Positions 22,835-35,935 of a stretch of DNA of 64,000 bases are shown one piece after another. Numbering within the stretch: the stretch's first letter is position 1; every line of letters begins with the position of its first letter. This DNA comes from Heterocephalus glaber (taxonomy: Eukaryota; Chordata; Mammalia; Rodentia; Bathyergidae), in assembly GCF_000247695.1 (NCBI RefSeq), contig NW_004624805.1:2847629-2911628 (forward strand). Reading direction: 5' to 3'. The notes below the pieces were generated by a model. The model was not told the origin of the DNA and made no database searches. It saw nothing but the letters and a program-made list of their open reading frames with translations. The position numbers and the translations under genes were made by a program.

Positions 22835-24032
22835 GTAAGCTTCCCTATTGCACCAGCAGGTGCTTTTGCCTTGGGACGTTGGCCCTGGGTTATGCATAAG
22901 GAAACTCTTCCACCTTTTTCTGTTTGGCTGGGGCCGGGGAGGGACCGAAGGGCCCGAGAGGAGGTGCTTCTTCTCGTGCGTCATGTGGAGTATCCCAGCC
23001 CCATACAGATCACAGTGCCACCACAGTGGGCCCTCAGGGACCCACACTGAGTGACAGGACACTCTGCTTCTCTTGACAACCTTCTGCTCTGTGTTTTCAG
23101 TGGGAATCTTTTAGAGTCTGGTAAAAGCTAGTTCATTTCCATTCGTGCAGTCATGGTACACTGGCTTTCTTCTAAATCCCTTTCACTGTTTTGCAGGCTA
23201 CAGAGCATCGAGTGGGATCTGTCTCCCCTCCATTTGTGAAAAAGACGACCATCCTTCTATGGTCCTGACTCCACTGGCGTCCCAGCTGTCCCCTTGCATA
23301 CACACTGGCCCGCCGTGGGGTCCCATTCCCACACAGCTGCCTCTGCGGCTGTTTCCTGATGGACAGAGGGGACTCTAGCAGCTGACCTCCGAGGCAGCAT
23401 GGGAGAGCAGCCCTGAAACTCTCTTCTAAACGGTTTCAACCTTGAGGAAACATTTGTTCTCTCCTCATAAAACTGTGACTATCTTTAAAACTGCAGTAGG
23501 ACCAGGATAGCTTGGGATAGGGAGCGTGTTACAGGGGCGGGACCTGGAAACCCCCAGGAGCGGGGGGCTAAGAGACAGAAACAGAAAAGGCAGTGAAAAA
23601 GTCCCTTGGGAATGAACTGGTCTTCCTGGCTTATAGATCACCTTCCCCGAGAAAGCTCCTTCCTTATTGGCTGACCGTTTTCGGGCATAATTGGGAGGGT
23701 TTTGTTTTGTTAGAGCATTCAACACCTTGGCTCCTGGGCGGGAGCAAAGGCAAGAGTGCCCCTTCCTGGCCTTGTGGGCTTGTATTGCCAAGTCTGAGCT
23801 GTCACGAGGGACAGGGCTGCAGGGCCGTCCAGAGTGGAAAGTGCAGGAGCCGTGCCCTCCCCTTGCCTTTCAGAATCCTGCCACCCCGCTTTCTTGGGCC
23901 TCACTGTGCGCCCTGTGCCCACCGTGGCGTTTGGCAGCAGGCTCTCATCCAGAAGTTAGCTGGGGTAAGGCCGCCTTAGCTACCCTCAGACAAACTTGTG
24001 TTTGATGTGCTCCTCCCTTCTGTTCTCTCTAG

Positions 24033-24110
24033 TTTTGTGCTGAGTGTTTCTGTGTCTTTCAGCTTTGTACTGAGCACTTTTTTGTCTTTCAGCAAGGTGC
24101 TGAGTTTGTA
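24033..24110 (+). repeat. 30-bp tandem repeat with acceptor-like ends
   Basis: Units at 24033-24062 and 24063-24092 and a partial third share the order TTTGT(G/A)CTGAG, T-rich run, GTCTTTCAG. Each full unit ends in a pyrimidine tract plus CAG, which resembles a splice acceptor. Confidence 0.75.
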
Positions 24111-24684
24111 CCTTGGTCCTGTTTCTTTTGCATTTCCTGGAGAGCTTGTTAGTGCTGCGAGATGGTGGTTACTTAATATCTCACCACTGTGACAGGCGCT
24201 GAGAAGCAGAAGACTCCATGCCTAGTGAGGTGAGAGCAGTGCCGTGGCGCCCTGCACATGTGCTGGGTAGGTCATGCGAGCCCTCCGCACATGAGCCTGA
24301 ATGGAGTTGGGTTTCGCAGTAAGGGACAGTAGGACCCCGTCAGGATCCTGAGTGGGCACTGTGCTCCCACGTCTTCCACACCCCGCTCGGGGCCTCTAGC
24401 CCTTGTGGGTAACAAGGTCCTAAGGACACGAGGGCCTCCAGCCAGTCCCGCAGGAGGGAGACACAGCCAGATCTGCGAGCCGTCTGTTTCTTTCGTGAGT
24501 GAGATGCTCAGATGGGCTTTGGACATCACTGGGGTGTTTTCACACAGATGCCCGAGTGCTCAGTAGTTTCGGCGTCTTCTCCGTGTCTCTGGAATTTGCT
24601 GATTAGCTTGCATGGTGGGCAGTAGCTTTTGGATTGAAGTTTGTTACATTGTTACATTGTTCAGCTGTCCATTTCCTGATGGGT

Positions 24685-25060
24685 ACAAATGCCTGACATG
24701 CGCAGCTTCACAGAGGATAGGCTTATTTTGGCTCATGAGTTCAGAGGTTTTAGTCCATGTTCAGCTGGCTCCAAGGCAGAAGCATCCTGGTAGAAGGGCA
24801 TGGCAGAGGAAGGCTGCTTACCTCATGGCAGCCAGGAAACAGACTACATCCTTCATGACACGGCCCTGGGGACCTAGTTCCTCCAGCCAGGCCCCACCTC
24901 CTAGCAGCCCCTTCAGCTGTGAACTCACTAGTGACCTGTTGACGAGGTCAGTGCCTTCAGGATCCAGTCACCTTCTAGGCCTCACCTCTGAAGGGCGCTG
25001 CAGTGGGGATCAAGCTTTCAGTACACAGGTCTTCGGGATGACATTTCGTGTTCCAGCTGC
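24685..25060 (-). repeat. MaLR-type LTR, antisense
   Basis: 'ttattttggctcatgagttcagaggttttagtccatg' followed by 'catggcagaggaaggctgc' and a GGCCCCACCTCCTAGCAGCC segment matches the other antisense MaLR copies in this window, particularly the one at 29.7 kb. Confidence 0.6.
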
Positions 25061-25510
25061 CTTGTAGGGCAGAAAGGTAAAGTCCATAGGAGGTGTGATT
25101 GAAATATATAGTGAATGTTTAAATTTTAAACATTTATTACGGTAAAAGACACATACTCCGTCTTCCTTTGAACACACCGATCCTCTCATTCTTTCTGCTT
25201 TCTGAAGCACTCCTGGAAGTCTTCTTTGGTGAGTGTCTTTCCAAGGTATAATCAAGAATATGGTGAATGCTGCTGCCGAGTACCATCAAACAGCAAGACA
25301 GGCTTATAAAGATATTATGGTGTGTCCTCATCCACCTTATCCCTGGATCTGGCATCTTGTGGCTTCTAGCTTTTCCCCAGAGTTAAACTGACCTGAAAGG
25401 TGCACATTTTGAATCAATTCAAGACATCCAGTCAGCCCCAACAACACAACCGAAGACGCTCACAAATGAGGATTTCCAGAACTGCTCAGAAAGTGGCAAG
25501 AATGATAGGA

Positions 25511-25532
25511 TGTGTGTGTGTGTGTGGGGGGG
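25511..25532. repeat. Short (TG)n then G-run
   Basis: A TG dinucleotide run followed by GGGGGGG. Confidence 0.85.
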
Positions 25533-25593
25533 TGTTATTTCTAGTGGTATTAACAGCAATATGTCTTTTACTATAATAAAATTTTTTAAAATG

Positions 25594-25697
25594 TACACAT
25601 TCAAGCAAGGGATTTAGCTCAGTGGTTCCGCTGCCTGCCTCACGAGCGCAAGGACGCGAGTTCCTTCCCCAGTACCAAAAACAAAAAATACACATTC
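25594..25697 (+). repeat. ID-type SINE with TSD
   Basis: The core starts near 25606 with GGGATTTAGCTCAGTGGTTC and ends in CCCAGTACC plus an A-rich tail. It is flanked by 9-bp duplications TACACATTC (25594-25602 and 25689-25697). The B box is altered (TTCCTTCC instead of TTCGATCC), so this copy is probably transcriptionally dead. Confidence 0.88.
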
Positions 25698-26271
25698 TTG
25701 TAGTTTTCGGTCATGCCTTGTACATATTTGCAAAACTAAGCCAGTGTCCAGAGGCTCAGCACAGGGCTTCCCGAGTTGGCCTGAAAAGACACTTTTCTCT
25801 TTAGTAGCCAATTGGTACATGAAAATAGGAGACCACCAGAAAGATAGGCATGGAAGAAAATTATCTTTCTCCATCAGAAAAAAAAAGTGCTTTGGGAGAA
25901 AACAAAAAGGTACCAATAGTTACGGCTTTAAAAATGTAGAAAGACAAACCCACCAGACCACGGCTTATGTGAATTCTGAATCTGAATGCCTGAGTGGCAC
26001 ACTGCCAGTGCCCAGCCCTTGGTCCCTTAACAAGAGCGCCTGCAGTCCTGCTGCCTGTCCTGTCGGCCTGGTGGCCGCTGCTGGGCTGGTCTCCAGGACT
26101 GGAGGGCACATGGGGCCCAGGGTGGCTCTGTCCAGCTCCAAGCCATCGAGATCACGGGCCACACCTCAGGCTCATCCTCAGCACCCCACTAGTGTTCTGG
26201 GAAGGGTGGAAGTCAAGCTGGTTTGTTTTATTCTGGCAGGAGGTGGAGACATCAGCGTGTAGGTCATGATT

Positions 26272-26346
26272 TTGCGGTGCGGGGGTTCAAAGGCAGGGCC
26301 TTCCATGTGCTAGGTGAGCCTTCTGCCGGGGAGCTCTAGCCCAGCC
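26272..26346 (-). repeat. Old ID-type SINE, antisense
   Basis: 'gcgggggttcaaaggcagggccttccatgtgctaggtgagcc' followed by 'agctctagcccagccc' is a diverged reverse complement of the ID core. Confidence 0.65.
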
Positions 26347-29300
26347 CAGTGTCGCATTTTTCTAGCTGAAGAACTTGGAGCTGTTGTCTGGGCTCATTGG
26401 GATGGAATAGAGCCAGCCCACCTAAGTGGAGCCCTGGCTGCCAGTCACCCAGCAGTGCCACCCTGCAGCCATGCTGGGCCTGGCCTGGCCAGCCCCTTCC
26501 CGCCAGCTGAGGAGAAAATGCATGCCACCCATGTACAGGACGCGTAACAGGGAGGCACAGTGCTGCTCTTCTGTGGCTGCTGTAAGGCTGAACAGTGGAG
26601 GGCAGCAGTGTCCTCAACCTGGGGCTGCTTGGTGTTTTCACTATAGTTTGACAGAGTGCTGCTGAGACCCAGGATGAGGCAAGAGAGGCAGCTCTTAGGT
26701 GGAGGGTGGCGAAGGGCTGTGCCAACTGCTTAAACGCTTACATCGACATGTGGCAGGGCTGAGAGTCCACTTTTATTTGTTGGCCCAAATTATTGATTAC
26801 AGAGAACGTACTTCCTGTTGCCACAGTGTGGGACCACCCTTCTCAGGGTCTCTGCCCCACTCCAGGGCTGCGCTGGCTGCGTGGCCTGCCGTCAGCCCGG
26901 TCTGAGCAGGCCTCCTTCGGGCTCACCAGCCACCCTTTCCTGTGCCTGCCGTGTGGCCACCTGGGTCCTCGTGTGCGCCCTGCTCCTTCTCCACTCCCTC
27001 TCCCCTTGGAAGCCCCTCCTCATCGGTTCATCTCCTCAGTTCCTTCCTTGGAAATTACTCTGTCCTGTGCATTCTTCCAGCACGTTCTATCGGCCTTGGC
27101 CTCAGGGATCCTCTGCTTCCTGCAGGCTGATAACATATCTAATTCATCTCTGATGTGGCTAATTCCTATTTTAAAGTTTTGCATTTAGTAAACATTCATT
27201 CCTTAAGTAAATTCACTAGGCCTAGGCATTGTGTAAGCGCTGAGTGTCCAGAGAAGCAGGCTCCCTGGGCCAGGAGGTGTAGATGTGTGCAGTGACTCTG
27301 GGAGGCTGTGGGGAAGGTCGGATCTGGAAGAGGAGAAGCACTGGTCTCCTTGACGGTGTCTGTTTCAATTTTGAGATAGAGTCCGTGGTGTCGGACGGCC
27401 AGTGGGGCCTTCTGCTTGGTGAGGGTGACCCCTCCAGCCGGTGGGGAAGGACTGGGGTGGACAGACATGGAAGCTGGGGCTTCGGCCATACCAGGGCTGT
27501 GCTGAGGTTGGCTTCCAGGCCAGGGATGGTAAGTCCCTTGCTTCACAGACAGTGGGTCTCCGTGCAGACCTCCTCCTGAGTGGCCTCAGCTCACGCACTG
27601 TGCATGGAAGTCACTTGGTGGTACAGAAGCTTGCTGGCAGACACAGGCACGTGTGCACATACACAGTCGTCAAGGGGAAGCTGCCCAGCCACTGTGTATT
27701 ATCTGGGTGCACAGGAAACAGCACATTTCAGATGCAGGTAGCCATCACTGAGGAATAGTGAGCTGTCATTAAAATATGTAGAAGGCTTGTCAGGCATTCA
27801 CAGTTTCCTTGAGGTGTTTCCTGTGAAATGCCAGAATCGGAGGAAGCTGTAAAATAACTTACACAACAGAGGTTTGGATGTGAAAGTCACACCACAACAG
27901 GCTCTTTGCTGGGCCCCAGGAACTCTGCTAAAAAGGTTCTGTTCCTCCACCATGAGGGTGACTTGTAATTATCTCCTGTCATCGGCAGCAGTTGTGACTA
28001 ATTAGAGGCTGAGCCAAGTGGGAGAGTCTGATGTGGTGGCTTGGGGCCCTCATCTTGGGAGGTTTGTATCTGATCAGTAAACATCTATCCCAGACAGCGC
28101 TACTGGATATGGTAAACAGTGGATCTTCGGGCCTTTTAAAGCTTCTCTCAAATCATATCCTGCTTAAAATGGTTTTCCCAAAAAGGAAAGCTCCAAGTTT
28201 AACATCTGTTTTTGTGTATCTCTTTCTCTGCAGAATGATAACCCCACATATTATTTGTCTTTTATCCCGACTGGCAGCCGGTTATCTTGGGCTCTCTGAG
28301 CAGGGAAAGTTTGGATTCCTGAGCTGCGTGCTCACGGGCACCAGGAGGACTCAGCTCTCCTTTGCCGTCTCTTTGGAAACCTTTCCTCCAGGCACTTTGT
28401 CTTGCGCAGAAGCAGCGTGACGGTCCAGAAGTGCCTGGGTCCTGGTCTGCTCTGGCCCGGACACTCGCACCGCTTTCCCTCAGCAGCTTTTCCCACCCAG
28501 AAGCAGACTTTCAGAAGCACCATGAAGAGCTGGCACAGCTGCTGAGGGCCTTGTGCACGGGCAGCCAGGCCATCCCACGAGGAGCACGTCCGTGGGGCAT
28601 CCTTCCTTAGCCAGCGTGCTGGATAGGTTTGAGGGCTCGGGCACCCACAGAGAGGCCCTGGGACACAGGGACAGCACAGGGGCTCAGCAGGCCCCATCGT
28701 CTGCTTTTGGGATGACCACTGCTCTGAGTTCCTGATGAAGGACAAGGAGCCTGGACCAGAGCGCGTTGGACATCTGCTGTGCCCCAGCTGTGGAATCTGA
28801 GGGCTGTGAGGCGGCTGCCTCGGTGCAGTGACGCGAGGTGGACGGGAGGCTCTCTCTGGATCCTTGGTGGCTGCCTTCCCTCCCTGGCATGGCTTTCACA
28901 GAGCAGTGGGTCAGAGAACAGCCCATAAATACGCATCGAGTGAGTGAGTGAAAGTGAGGTGGGTGGTGGGAATATAAGCAGGAAGTAGAAACTCGGGGCT
29001 TTTTCATGTCTGCAGTGACACTGGACGGACTACACTAGGAAAGGGAGTTTATCTTGGTAAAACAGCCTCGTCCACATATTAGAAAGAACATGTGAAAACA
29101 CTGAAACAGTCGGCCTTATGCATTAGATTTACATGGAAACAAATGGATTAGAGATTGCTCTTCCTGTTTTGTTTTAATAAGCTTAGTATTGGTTTGTTCT
29201 GCATCACCACTGTGGAAATGGGTGTAGCTTCTTCCTTAGAGACCAGCCTTCCCTGAGATGGGCAGCATCTTGTTATGACACGCCACTCTATCATCATCTC

Positions 29301-29549
29301 CTGTTATTGTCAAGGCCTATGGGTTATGATTTGGACACTAAGATAATACTGATCTAAAATAATCACCCCTTAAGACGATCTCTCAGCTCTTCTCTCTTGC
29401 CTTTGTGTTCACTTGTGCCTCTTTCCATGAGTGACTCAAGGAAAAAGGACTTCAGTATTACCTATCCACTAATAATTCATCTTAATTGGGTTAATAGCAA
29501 TAATAGCTAAAAACAAGAGTTTTAGAAATACATCAGTACCAAAAAAAAT

Positions 29550-29702
29550 ACATTAGTTCCTGCGCTAAGCATTTTAAATGTATTATCTCAGTCCCTTGTT
29601 GCCAACTCCAAAATGCAGTATACTTTCCATTGTCTCTGTACAGGTGAGGGGCAGAGGCAGAGAGAGGTTAAGGCTGTTACAGAAGGCAAACAGTCAGGAG
29701 GT
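29550..29702 (-). repeat. MIR SINE, antisense
   Basis: 'gcgctaagcattttaaatgtattatctcag' ... 'aggcagagagaggttaaggctgttacagaaggc' is the reverse-strand MIR layout. Confidence 0.65.
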
Positions 29703-30105
29703 GCTTGTCCTAGTTATGTTCTCATTCCTGGGACCAGATGCCCAACCCCTGAGAGTCAAAGGAGGCGAGTTTTATTTGGCTCAGACTTTGTGGAGGTTTT
29801 AGTCCACAGTCAGCTGGTTCCAAGGCAAGGTGGCGTGGCAGAGGAGAAACAGTTGACTACATGGTGGTGAGCAGCAGAGCAGGAATCAAGGGAGGAGGAG
29901 AGTCACAGAATCCTTCCAGGCCACACCCATAGCAACCCACCTCTTCCTACCAGGCTTCATCTGCCAACATCACACCCAGCTGTAAACCGTCAGTGGACCG
30001 ATCCAGTGACAAGTATCACACACCCATGATCCAGTCACCTCCCCAAATCCCCACCTATAGGTGCATGAGGCCTTGGGAGGGCATCTAGATATAAACCACA
30101 GCAGC
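29703..30105 (-). repeat. MaLR-type LTR, antisense
   Basis: It begins TGCTTGTCCTAGTTATGTTC. It contains 'ttttatttggctcagactttgtggaggttttagtccacagtcagctgg' and ends with an ATATAAACCACAGCA-like stretch. It is the best-preserved antisense MaLR copy here. Confidence 0.65.
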
Positions 30106-31057
30106 ACTAGTATTGGCATTTAAGCCCATGCCGTCCCTTCATTGTCTGGGCAACACTCACACTGGTGCTGCTCCCTGTAGGTGTGATGAGAAACCAAAGC
30201 TAGTGGATGATCCTGTAGCCTTTGCAGGTGCCCCAGCCTTGGCTGCTGTGTGGACCTGGAACAGTCCTCTTTGGGGGTTGGCTGCGGGCTCACTGGGCTC
30301 CTGGGCTTGCGGCAGATGTGTTCTTGTTCCATTTCCCTCCGTCTGGATGCTTCCTTCCTGAAGGTAGCAAGCAAGTCAGGAGATAATTAGTAATCTGCAT
30401 TGAATGTAGGAGCAGCTACCAGGCATGTGGATGCAAAGGGCCACGTCTCAAGGGAAATGGTATCTGCCTCTACTTTTATTGCCAGGGTTTACCTGGTAGC
30501 TCAGGTGAGGAACTACCTCTCGTACAGAGCAGACACCTGTAGGTGGTTTTCGCATGGGCTCAGCGATACCCGCCCATCCCGAGGAACAGGGTGACCAACC
30601 ATTGGCATCTTGGTATGGATAGAAATGTTGGTGCCTGTGCTTGTGTAGAGGCTGCTTCTGGAATACGGAGGACCCAGAGTGTCACCCTACCTTCAGACTC
30701 AGTCACCATCACTGTGTCTGTGGCATTTCAGTCAGTAGAACAAGTAGCCTGACTTTCTGACTGACCTCAGGCTGAGGTGGGCATCTGAAACGGGCCTTCC
30801 TCTCTGAGAGGGGCACCCAGAGTAGGGTGTTGCTGTGACGTGCAGGTGGAGGCTCAGCCCTCTCCATCTGAGCAACTGGGCCCACAGTCTGGGCCACCCA
30901 GCGGCCATCCAGGTCTCCCCTGCCTGCTCTCCATAGGGTTGCTTTTGTTCCTCCACTTGGGTTCCTACCCCTCCCTCTTGCTTCTCTCTTCTTTCTCTTT
31001 TTGCATAGATTTGTCTGGTCCATGTGGAGGAGAATTAACTTTACAAGTACCCTCTTC

Positions 31058-31150
31058 AGGGCTGGGATACAGCTCAGTGGTGGAGCGCTTGGCTTGCCTA
31101 GCATGCCAGAGGCTCTGTGGGTTTGATCCCCAACATTGAAAATAACCCCA
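31058..31150 (+). repeat. ID-type SINE (older)
   Basis: GGGCTGGGATACAGCTCAGT start, GCTTGCCTAGCATGCC middle and GTTTGATCCCCAACATTG end, followed by an A-rich tail that runs into a purine tract. Confidence 0.85.
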
Positions 31151-31159
31151 AAACAAAAC

Positions 31160-31262
31160 AAAAGAGGAAGACAAAAGAGAAAAGGAAAGAAGAGAGGGAG
31201 AAAGGAAGGAGAGAAGGAAATAGGGAGGGAGGAAGGGAAGAAAGGAAGAGAGAGGGAGGGAA
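31160..31262 (+). repeat. Purine-rich GGAA/GGGA tract
   Basis: About 100 bases of almost pure A and G built from GGAA, GAGA and GGGA words directly after the ID tail. It probably grew from the SINE tail as a degenerate microsatellite. Confidence 0.9.
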
Positions 31263-31344
31263 ATTCCCTCTTGGGTGAGTGTTGCTTCCAGCCCCTGATT
31301 TTGTTATATACATTGAAAAGATGTAAAAAGATTTAAAGATTTAG

Positions 31345-31530
31345 TATCCTGTATCCAAAATACTTGGGGCCAACAAGTGTTTCTGCTTTCAAGGTTGATT
31401 TTTTGAGGCGAGTCCCCATGGGTATTACTAGTTGAATATCCTAAACATCCTTAATCCAAAGTTCTCTCAAGAACTTCAGACTTTGCCACATTTTGGAATT
31501 TTCAGATTAGGGATACTCAACCTATTGTAC
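31345..31530. repeat. Probable interspersed repeat, family unknown
   Basis: 'tatcctgtatccaaaatacttggggccaacaagtg' and the later 'cacattttggaattttcagattagggatactcaacct' look like two halves of a palindromic DNA-transposon-like element: TATCC/GGATA ends and 'ccaaaat'/'attttgg' words pair up. I could not name the family. Confidence 0.4.
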
Positions 31531-33112
31531 TAGAAATATTATTACAGTTTCTGAAGTGGGTCAGTCTTGCATGTCAGCCTCACCTGTGAATTGCTAATTC
31601 AGAACACAGTAAACACAAGCAGCAGCCTGCTGAGTAGAGTCTCTGACTGCCTTGCATGTCTAGAGGTCCTCACTGCAGCTGGAGAACTCAAAAGCCCTAG
31701 CACCAAGATGATTCAGAAAACTGCTAGTATCCACAGGAGCAGTTCTGGTCCACTTCTCACTATCAGTTTTTAAAATACCATGGCCCTGGTAGAGGAGTTG
31801 GCACTACAGGCTGGATAGCTTCCAAATGCCTTTCCCCTGTTAGGAGCTGATTTCAGAGGAACCCAGACCAAGCTCAGGAGTTGGAGGCCCACATGGCTGA
31901 GTCAGGGGCGGTCACCCAGGCATGCCAGCAGGGGCTTTTCCCAGTGACCGCTGTGCCCTCGTTCAGATGTCTACATTTAGTGTCTATTCTGGGTCCAAAA
32001 TGCATTTCACCTTCTCTTCCACACCCATGATCAAGTTTGTGTATTTTTTAACCAAAAAATAACCTCCTACCTGGTGCTTTATCTCAGCTAATCTACACTG
32101 TTGTCATCTGCAGTCGTTTACTGGGAGAAGCAGGTGTCATAGTGCGTTAGCAGTCTGAGCCAGTGTTTATGAATTTTCTAGTTAAAACTCTGCCCGTGCA
32201 GCCTATAACTTGTGCTCCAATCAAATAGTGATGTTCCTCCATTATGTTTTCTGAGCAGCTTCAGCTTTTCTGACTGATCTTTAATTTATGCTAACCTCTC
32301 CATGTCTGTCTTAATCTTCTCTTGACCTCCCGTTTCCCCTTTCCAAAATTAGCCTGCTTGCTGCCCTGTGTCAGACGTTATGTGCATGGTGTGGTCTACT
32401 GAATATCTCACAGCGTGCTGAAAGGTACAGTTGCGGGCTTCCTGGCCAGAGGAGCTGCCCGAGCACATTCTGTAGGAAAGATGGCTGAGCCCACACACAA
32501 GTTGGTAAGCGCCTCACCCTGTAGCCAGTGAACATGAGTCACCCTACGGAGATGCCCACGGCTCTTTCTGCCATGCTGGTCTGGAGAAGAAAACTCCAGG
32601 GTGGAGGCTGAGTTACCTACTCTGCTGTGCAACTGGATTGAAACAGCTGATCTCTCTGGAAGCAGGTGGGCTCTGAAAGAACAGGCTGGGGCTCAGTCCT
32701 GAGTGCCCACCAGTCCAGAAGGTGACGTGAGAGTTTGAAGGTGACTGGAAGTAGCAGCAGGCACCTGCTAGACTGCAGACCTGGAGGCCAGGATGGAAGT
32801 GTCACACCGGGACGTGCAGGACTCTCGAGAGGCCTCCCTGCCTCCCACACTGACTGCACCTTGGGCACTGCCTGTCAGGGGCCAGGGCTGGGACTGTGTC
32901 TGTGGGGAAGCTGGGTGGCCTCGCTCCCGTGGGACCCCCAGTGCAGGCCAGCAGCATTCAGCCCCAGGCCCTGGTCCCTGCTCCCTGGCACAGGTCTAGG
33001 CTGTGCTGTGCAGATGTCCTGTGGGGTGGCTCACGGAACCCTGGGATCTGCCAAGAAGGGAGTCTTGCTAGACATCATTCTCAGTACCAGAACTTTACTT
33101 TCTACAGGAAGA

Positions 33113-33196
33113 AGGGCAGGCGAGTGTGGTTCACTGGCAGAGCACGTGCCTGTGTGCACGAGGACCTGGGCTTGGACCCTGCTGCTGCAAAAAGTA
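33113..33196 (+). repeat. Old ID-type SINE
   Basis: 'gtgtggttcactggcagagcacgtgcctgtgtgcacgaggacctgggcttggaccctgctgctgc' followed by AAAAAG aligns by eye with the ID core but is heavily mutated. Confidence 0.6.
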
Positions 33197-34926
33197 AATC
33201 AAAGGACGGCAGTACTTTGTACTGCGCTTGGAGGGATCGTGTGCTCTAACCGATTTCTCCCGATTTTCCCCTTAATCAGCTCTCGACACTCACAGATGGA
33301 TTTGCTAGTTTTCCTTTAGACCAATTGTTTCTCACATGTCCGTGTTTCGCATGCGGTACTTGCAGACTTTTTTATCAGTTACTTTGTTGGCCCCACTGCT
33401 CCTTTCTGTGGCGAGATGTGGAGCCTTCCCAAGTGTAACCTCTGCTTGTCCCTGTCCCTTTCTCCCGGGAGTTCCGGGTAAAGACCCTGCCTGTCCCGTC
33501 AAGCTTGTTGGCAGTTTACCTGGGCTCTCACATTCCACTCACTGCCTTCGCTTTTTCCCACCCTGGACCATTGTGTTCAGCATGTGTATGAAAAGAGCCC
33601 CACTGTTAACTGTTTTCTAGATGTAAGTCATTAGTTTCATTTTTTAAAACAAAAACTTTGATCTCGCCTTTTTTTCTCAGAGGTATTAGAAGACATGTTG
33701 TTGTCTTTGAAGCCAGGTGAGTCAGTTAGCACGTATTTTATATGCCAAAGGCATCCTGACCCAAGCTAATGGTGCACACAGCTAACCTGCCGAGGGAAGG
33801 GTTTACCAGAGTCCCCACATGTGGGGTCCACACGTGCCTGCCAGAGCCTGGCTCAGGCTGGGTTCAAAATGGATGTTTGTTACATAAATGCTTTCTAGTT
33901 TTCTGGGTCATATGGGCCGTATTTTAAAATAGATTATTTTAAATTTCCCCAGTAACCTGTGTTTCCATAAATTGAGGGTCTGGTACATCGTGCAACACCC
34001 ACAGTGCTCAGCCATTCTGATTAGTTTTGGCAAAGTTAAGGTGGGAGCATTTTTTGCGGGAAAGAAAACTGACCCCTTTCCATCTGCAGGGGAGTCGCTG
34101 TTTATGTTCTTGTCCTATTTATGTCATTTTTTATCCGTTTCCTGATCATGCTGAGGGCATGCACAGGCACAGATAGCACCTTAGGATTCAGCGCCTCTCT
34201 GGGCACAGCACACCTGCACTGCGAAACCACAGTGGTAACTGAGACCATGAGCTGCCTGCACCCCATGCCTTCCTCCCGGAAGTCCACGCCTCCAGGAACA
34301 TTTGCAGCTGAGGAGTAAAGGTGCTGCTCCTCCACTCTTCCCAATGAGGGCTGCTTCCACTGGCTCAAGGACAGAGAGAAGAAAGCAGATTATTTCTGAT
34401 GCAGAGCACTAGCCTCACCTCCCTCTCGATGTGCTGCGTTTCCCTCTTTCCCAGTGTAGTCTGTGACAGTTTTTAAGTCTTCTCCCAGAGTCTGATGCCC
34501 TGCAGCCAGTAGGTGTTGGAGACTTTTAAATGCTTTCTCTTCTTCAGCTTCTCTGGCTGTGGGCAGTGTGCAGGAGTCCCAGGGGAAGGAGTGGGTGTGC
34601 GTGGGGACCAGGGCTGTGGCTTCCGAAAGGATGACTCCTCAGAGCCTGACCCAGGAAGTGCTCTGCTTAGCCTTGGAAACCCAAGGTATCCAGAGGTGAT
34701 TTTGATACCAACAAAAGCAGCAGGGAAACTGGCCTCCTCCCATGCCCAAGGCTGGCAGCCTGCACTACAGGGAGCAGTGTCTACGGAAGCACCTGGGCCA
34801 TTCAGTGGCGTGTACTTTGCCTCAAAGTGACTTAAGATATTTTCTACCCATAAGTTACAAGTTACTCAGGAGTTGCCCTCACCTTCTAAGGCATAGAATT
34901 CCAAAATAAGGATGCTAATACTAAAA

Positions 34927-35018
34927 GGGCTGGGGATGTAGCTCAGTGGTAGAGCACTCGCCTAGCATGTACAAGGGTCTGGCTTCAATCTCCAGGACAC
35001 CAAAAAAAAAAAAAAAGA
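34927..35018 (+). repeat. ID-type SINE (classical subfamily)
   Basis: GGGCTGGGGATGTAGCTCAG start, GTAGAGCACTCGCCTAGCAT middle and a CCAGGACACC end with an A15 tail. It belongs to the GTAGAGC subtype, not the GGTTCCGCC subtype. Confidence 0.92.
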
Positions 35019-35734
35019 ATTGTAATTGTTATTAAAGACATAATTTTCACCAGGGCTTCTTGCAGAACAGCATCATTCTGCCTGTGTGCGGGGGAATGGC
35101 ACCCCAGCCCAGTCTGTGCCAGGCCTTCATGCCATACTGGACAGGACTAGCAGCTCCAGAGCATCTGGCCGTGTCGCAGTCTGTACTCTGCCCTCCCACC
35201 GGCTGCAGGGTGGGCTGTGTGATGGAAATTATTTGAAACTTCAAAATGTGGTTTAGTGAAAAAAATGACCTTACCAATAATCAAAGAAATTCAAATTAAA
35301 ATAATGAAAAGTTATTTTCACTCTTCTAATAAGGAAAAATAATTGTAATAAGTAGGAATGAGAACATTTAGCAAGACCAGCTGTCTTCTGCCTGATGGGT
35401 GGAGCTATAAAGCAAAATGATTTCTCTGAGGTCAGCTGGCTGATATGCACTGTGACCTCCTCACTCCTGACCTAGGTGTCACCTAATAGGAGAGCCCAGA
35501 CTCCTCCTAGATAGACCTGCATAAGTTTTGTGGACAACAGAGTTCCTCAGGTGTGCTGGGGTGGATTTGTGTAAATGTCCCACACTGGCACAAAGGATAG
35601 ATGACCCCAGATGTGTCTATACCCACATACATATTTTATATGTACACACATCTGCATCATGGAATTCTGTTTATCCTTGAAAGGCAAGTGCCTGAGGGGT
35701 TGGGAGGAGCTCTACAGGCAGGAAAATGGGCTTT

Positions 35735-35935
35735 ACCTTCACTCTTAGAGTGAAATTAGAGTCCTGCCCCAGCCTCTTACCACTGTAATTTTGGAAAGCT
35801 GATTCATCTGTCTGTGCCTCAGCAGTTTCCTTATCTTTCCTTATCAAGGGGTAAGTTTACATGAAATGGCCTGTTGGACATGCTTTAGCACAATACCCGA
35901 ATGGCAAAAGTGGCCAGGAAATGTTAGTGTTAGCG
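35735..35935 (+). repeat. MIR SINE, sense
   Basis: 'tagagtgaaattagagtcctgcc' ... 'tctgtctgtgcctcagcagtttccttatc' ... 'acatgctttagcacaatacc' follows the sense MIR order. Confidence 0.6.

Noticed and set aside
26588..26606. CTCF-like GTGGAGGGCAGCAG in coding intron 1
   Set aside because: Two or more mismatches to the core and no supporting context.
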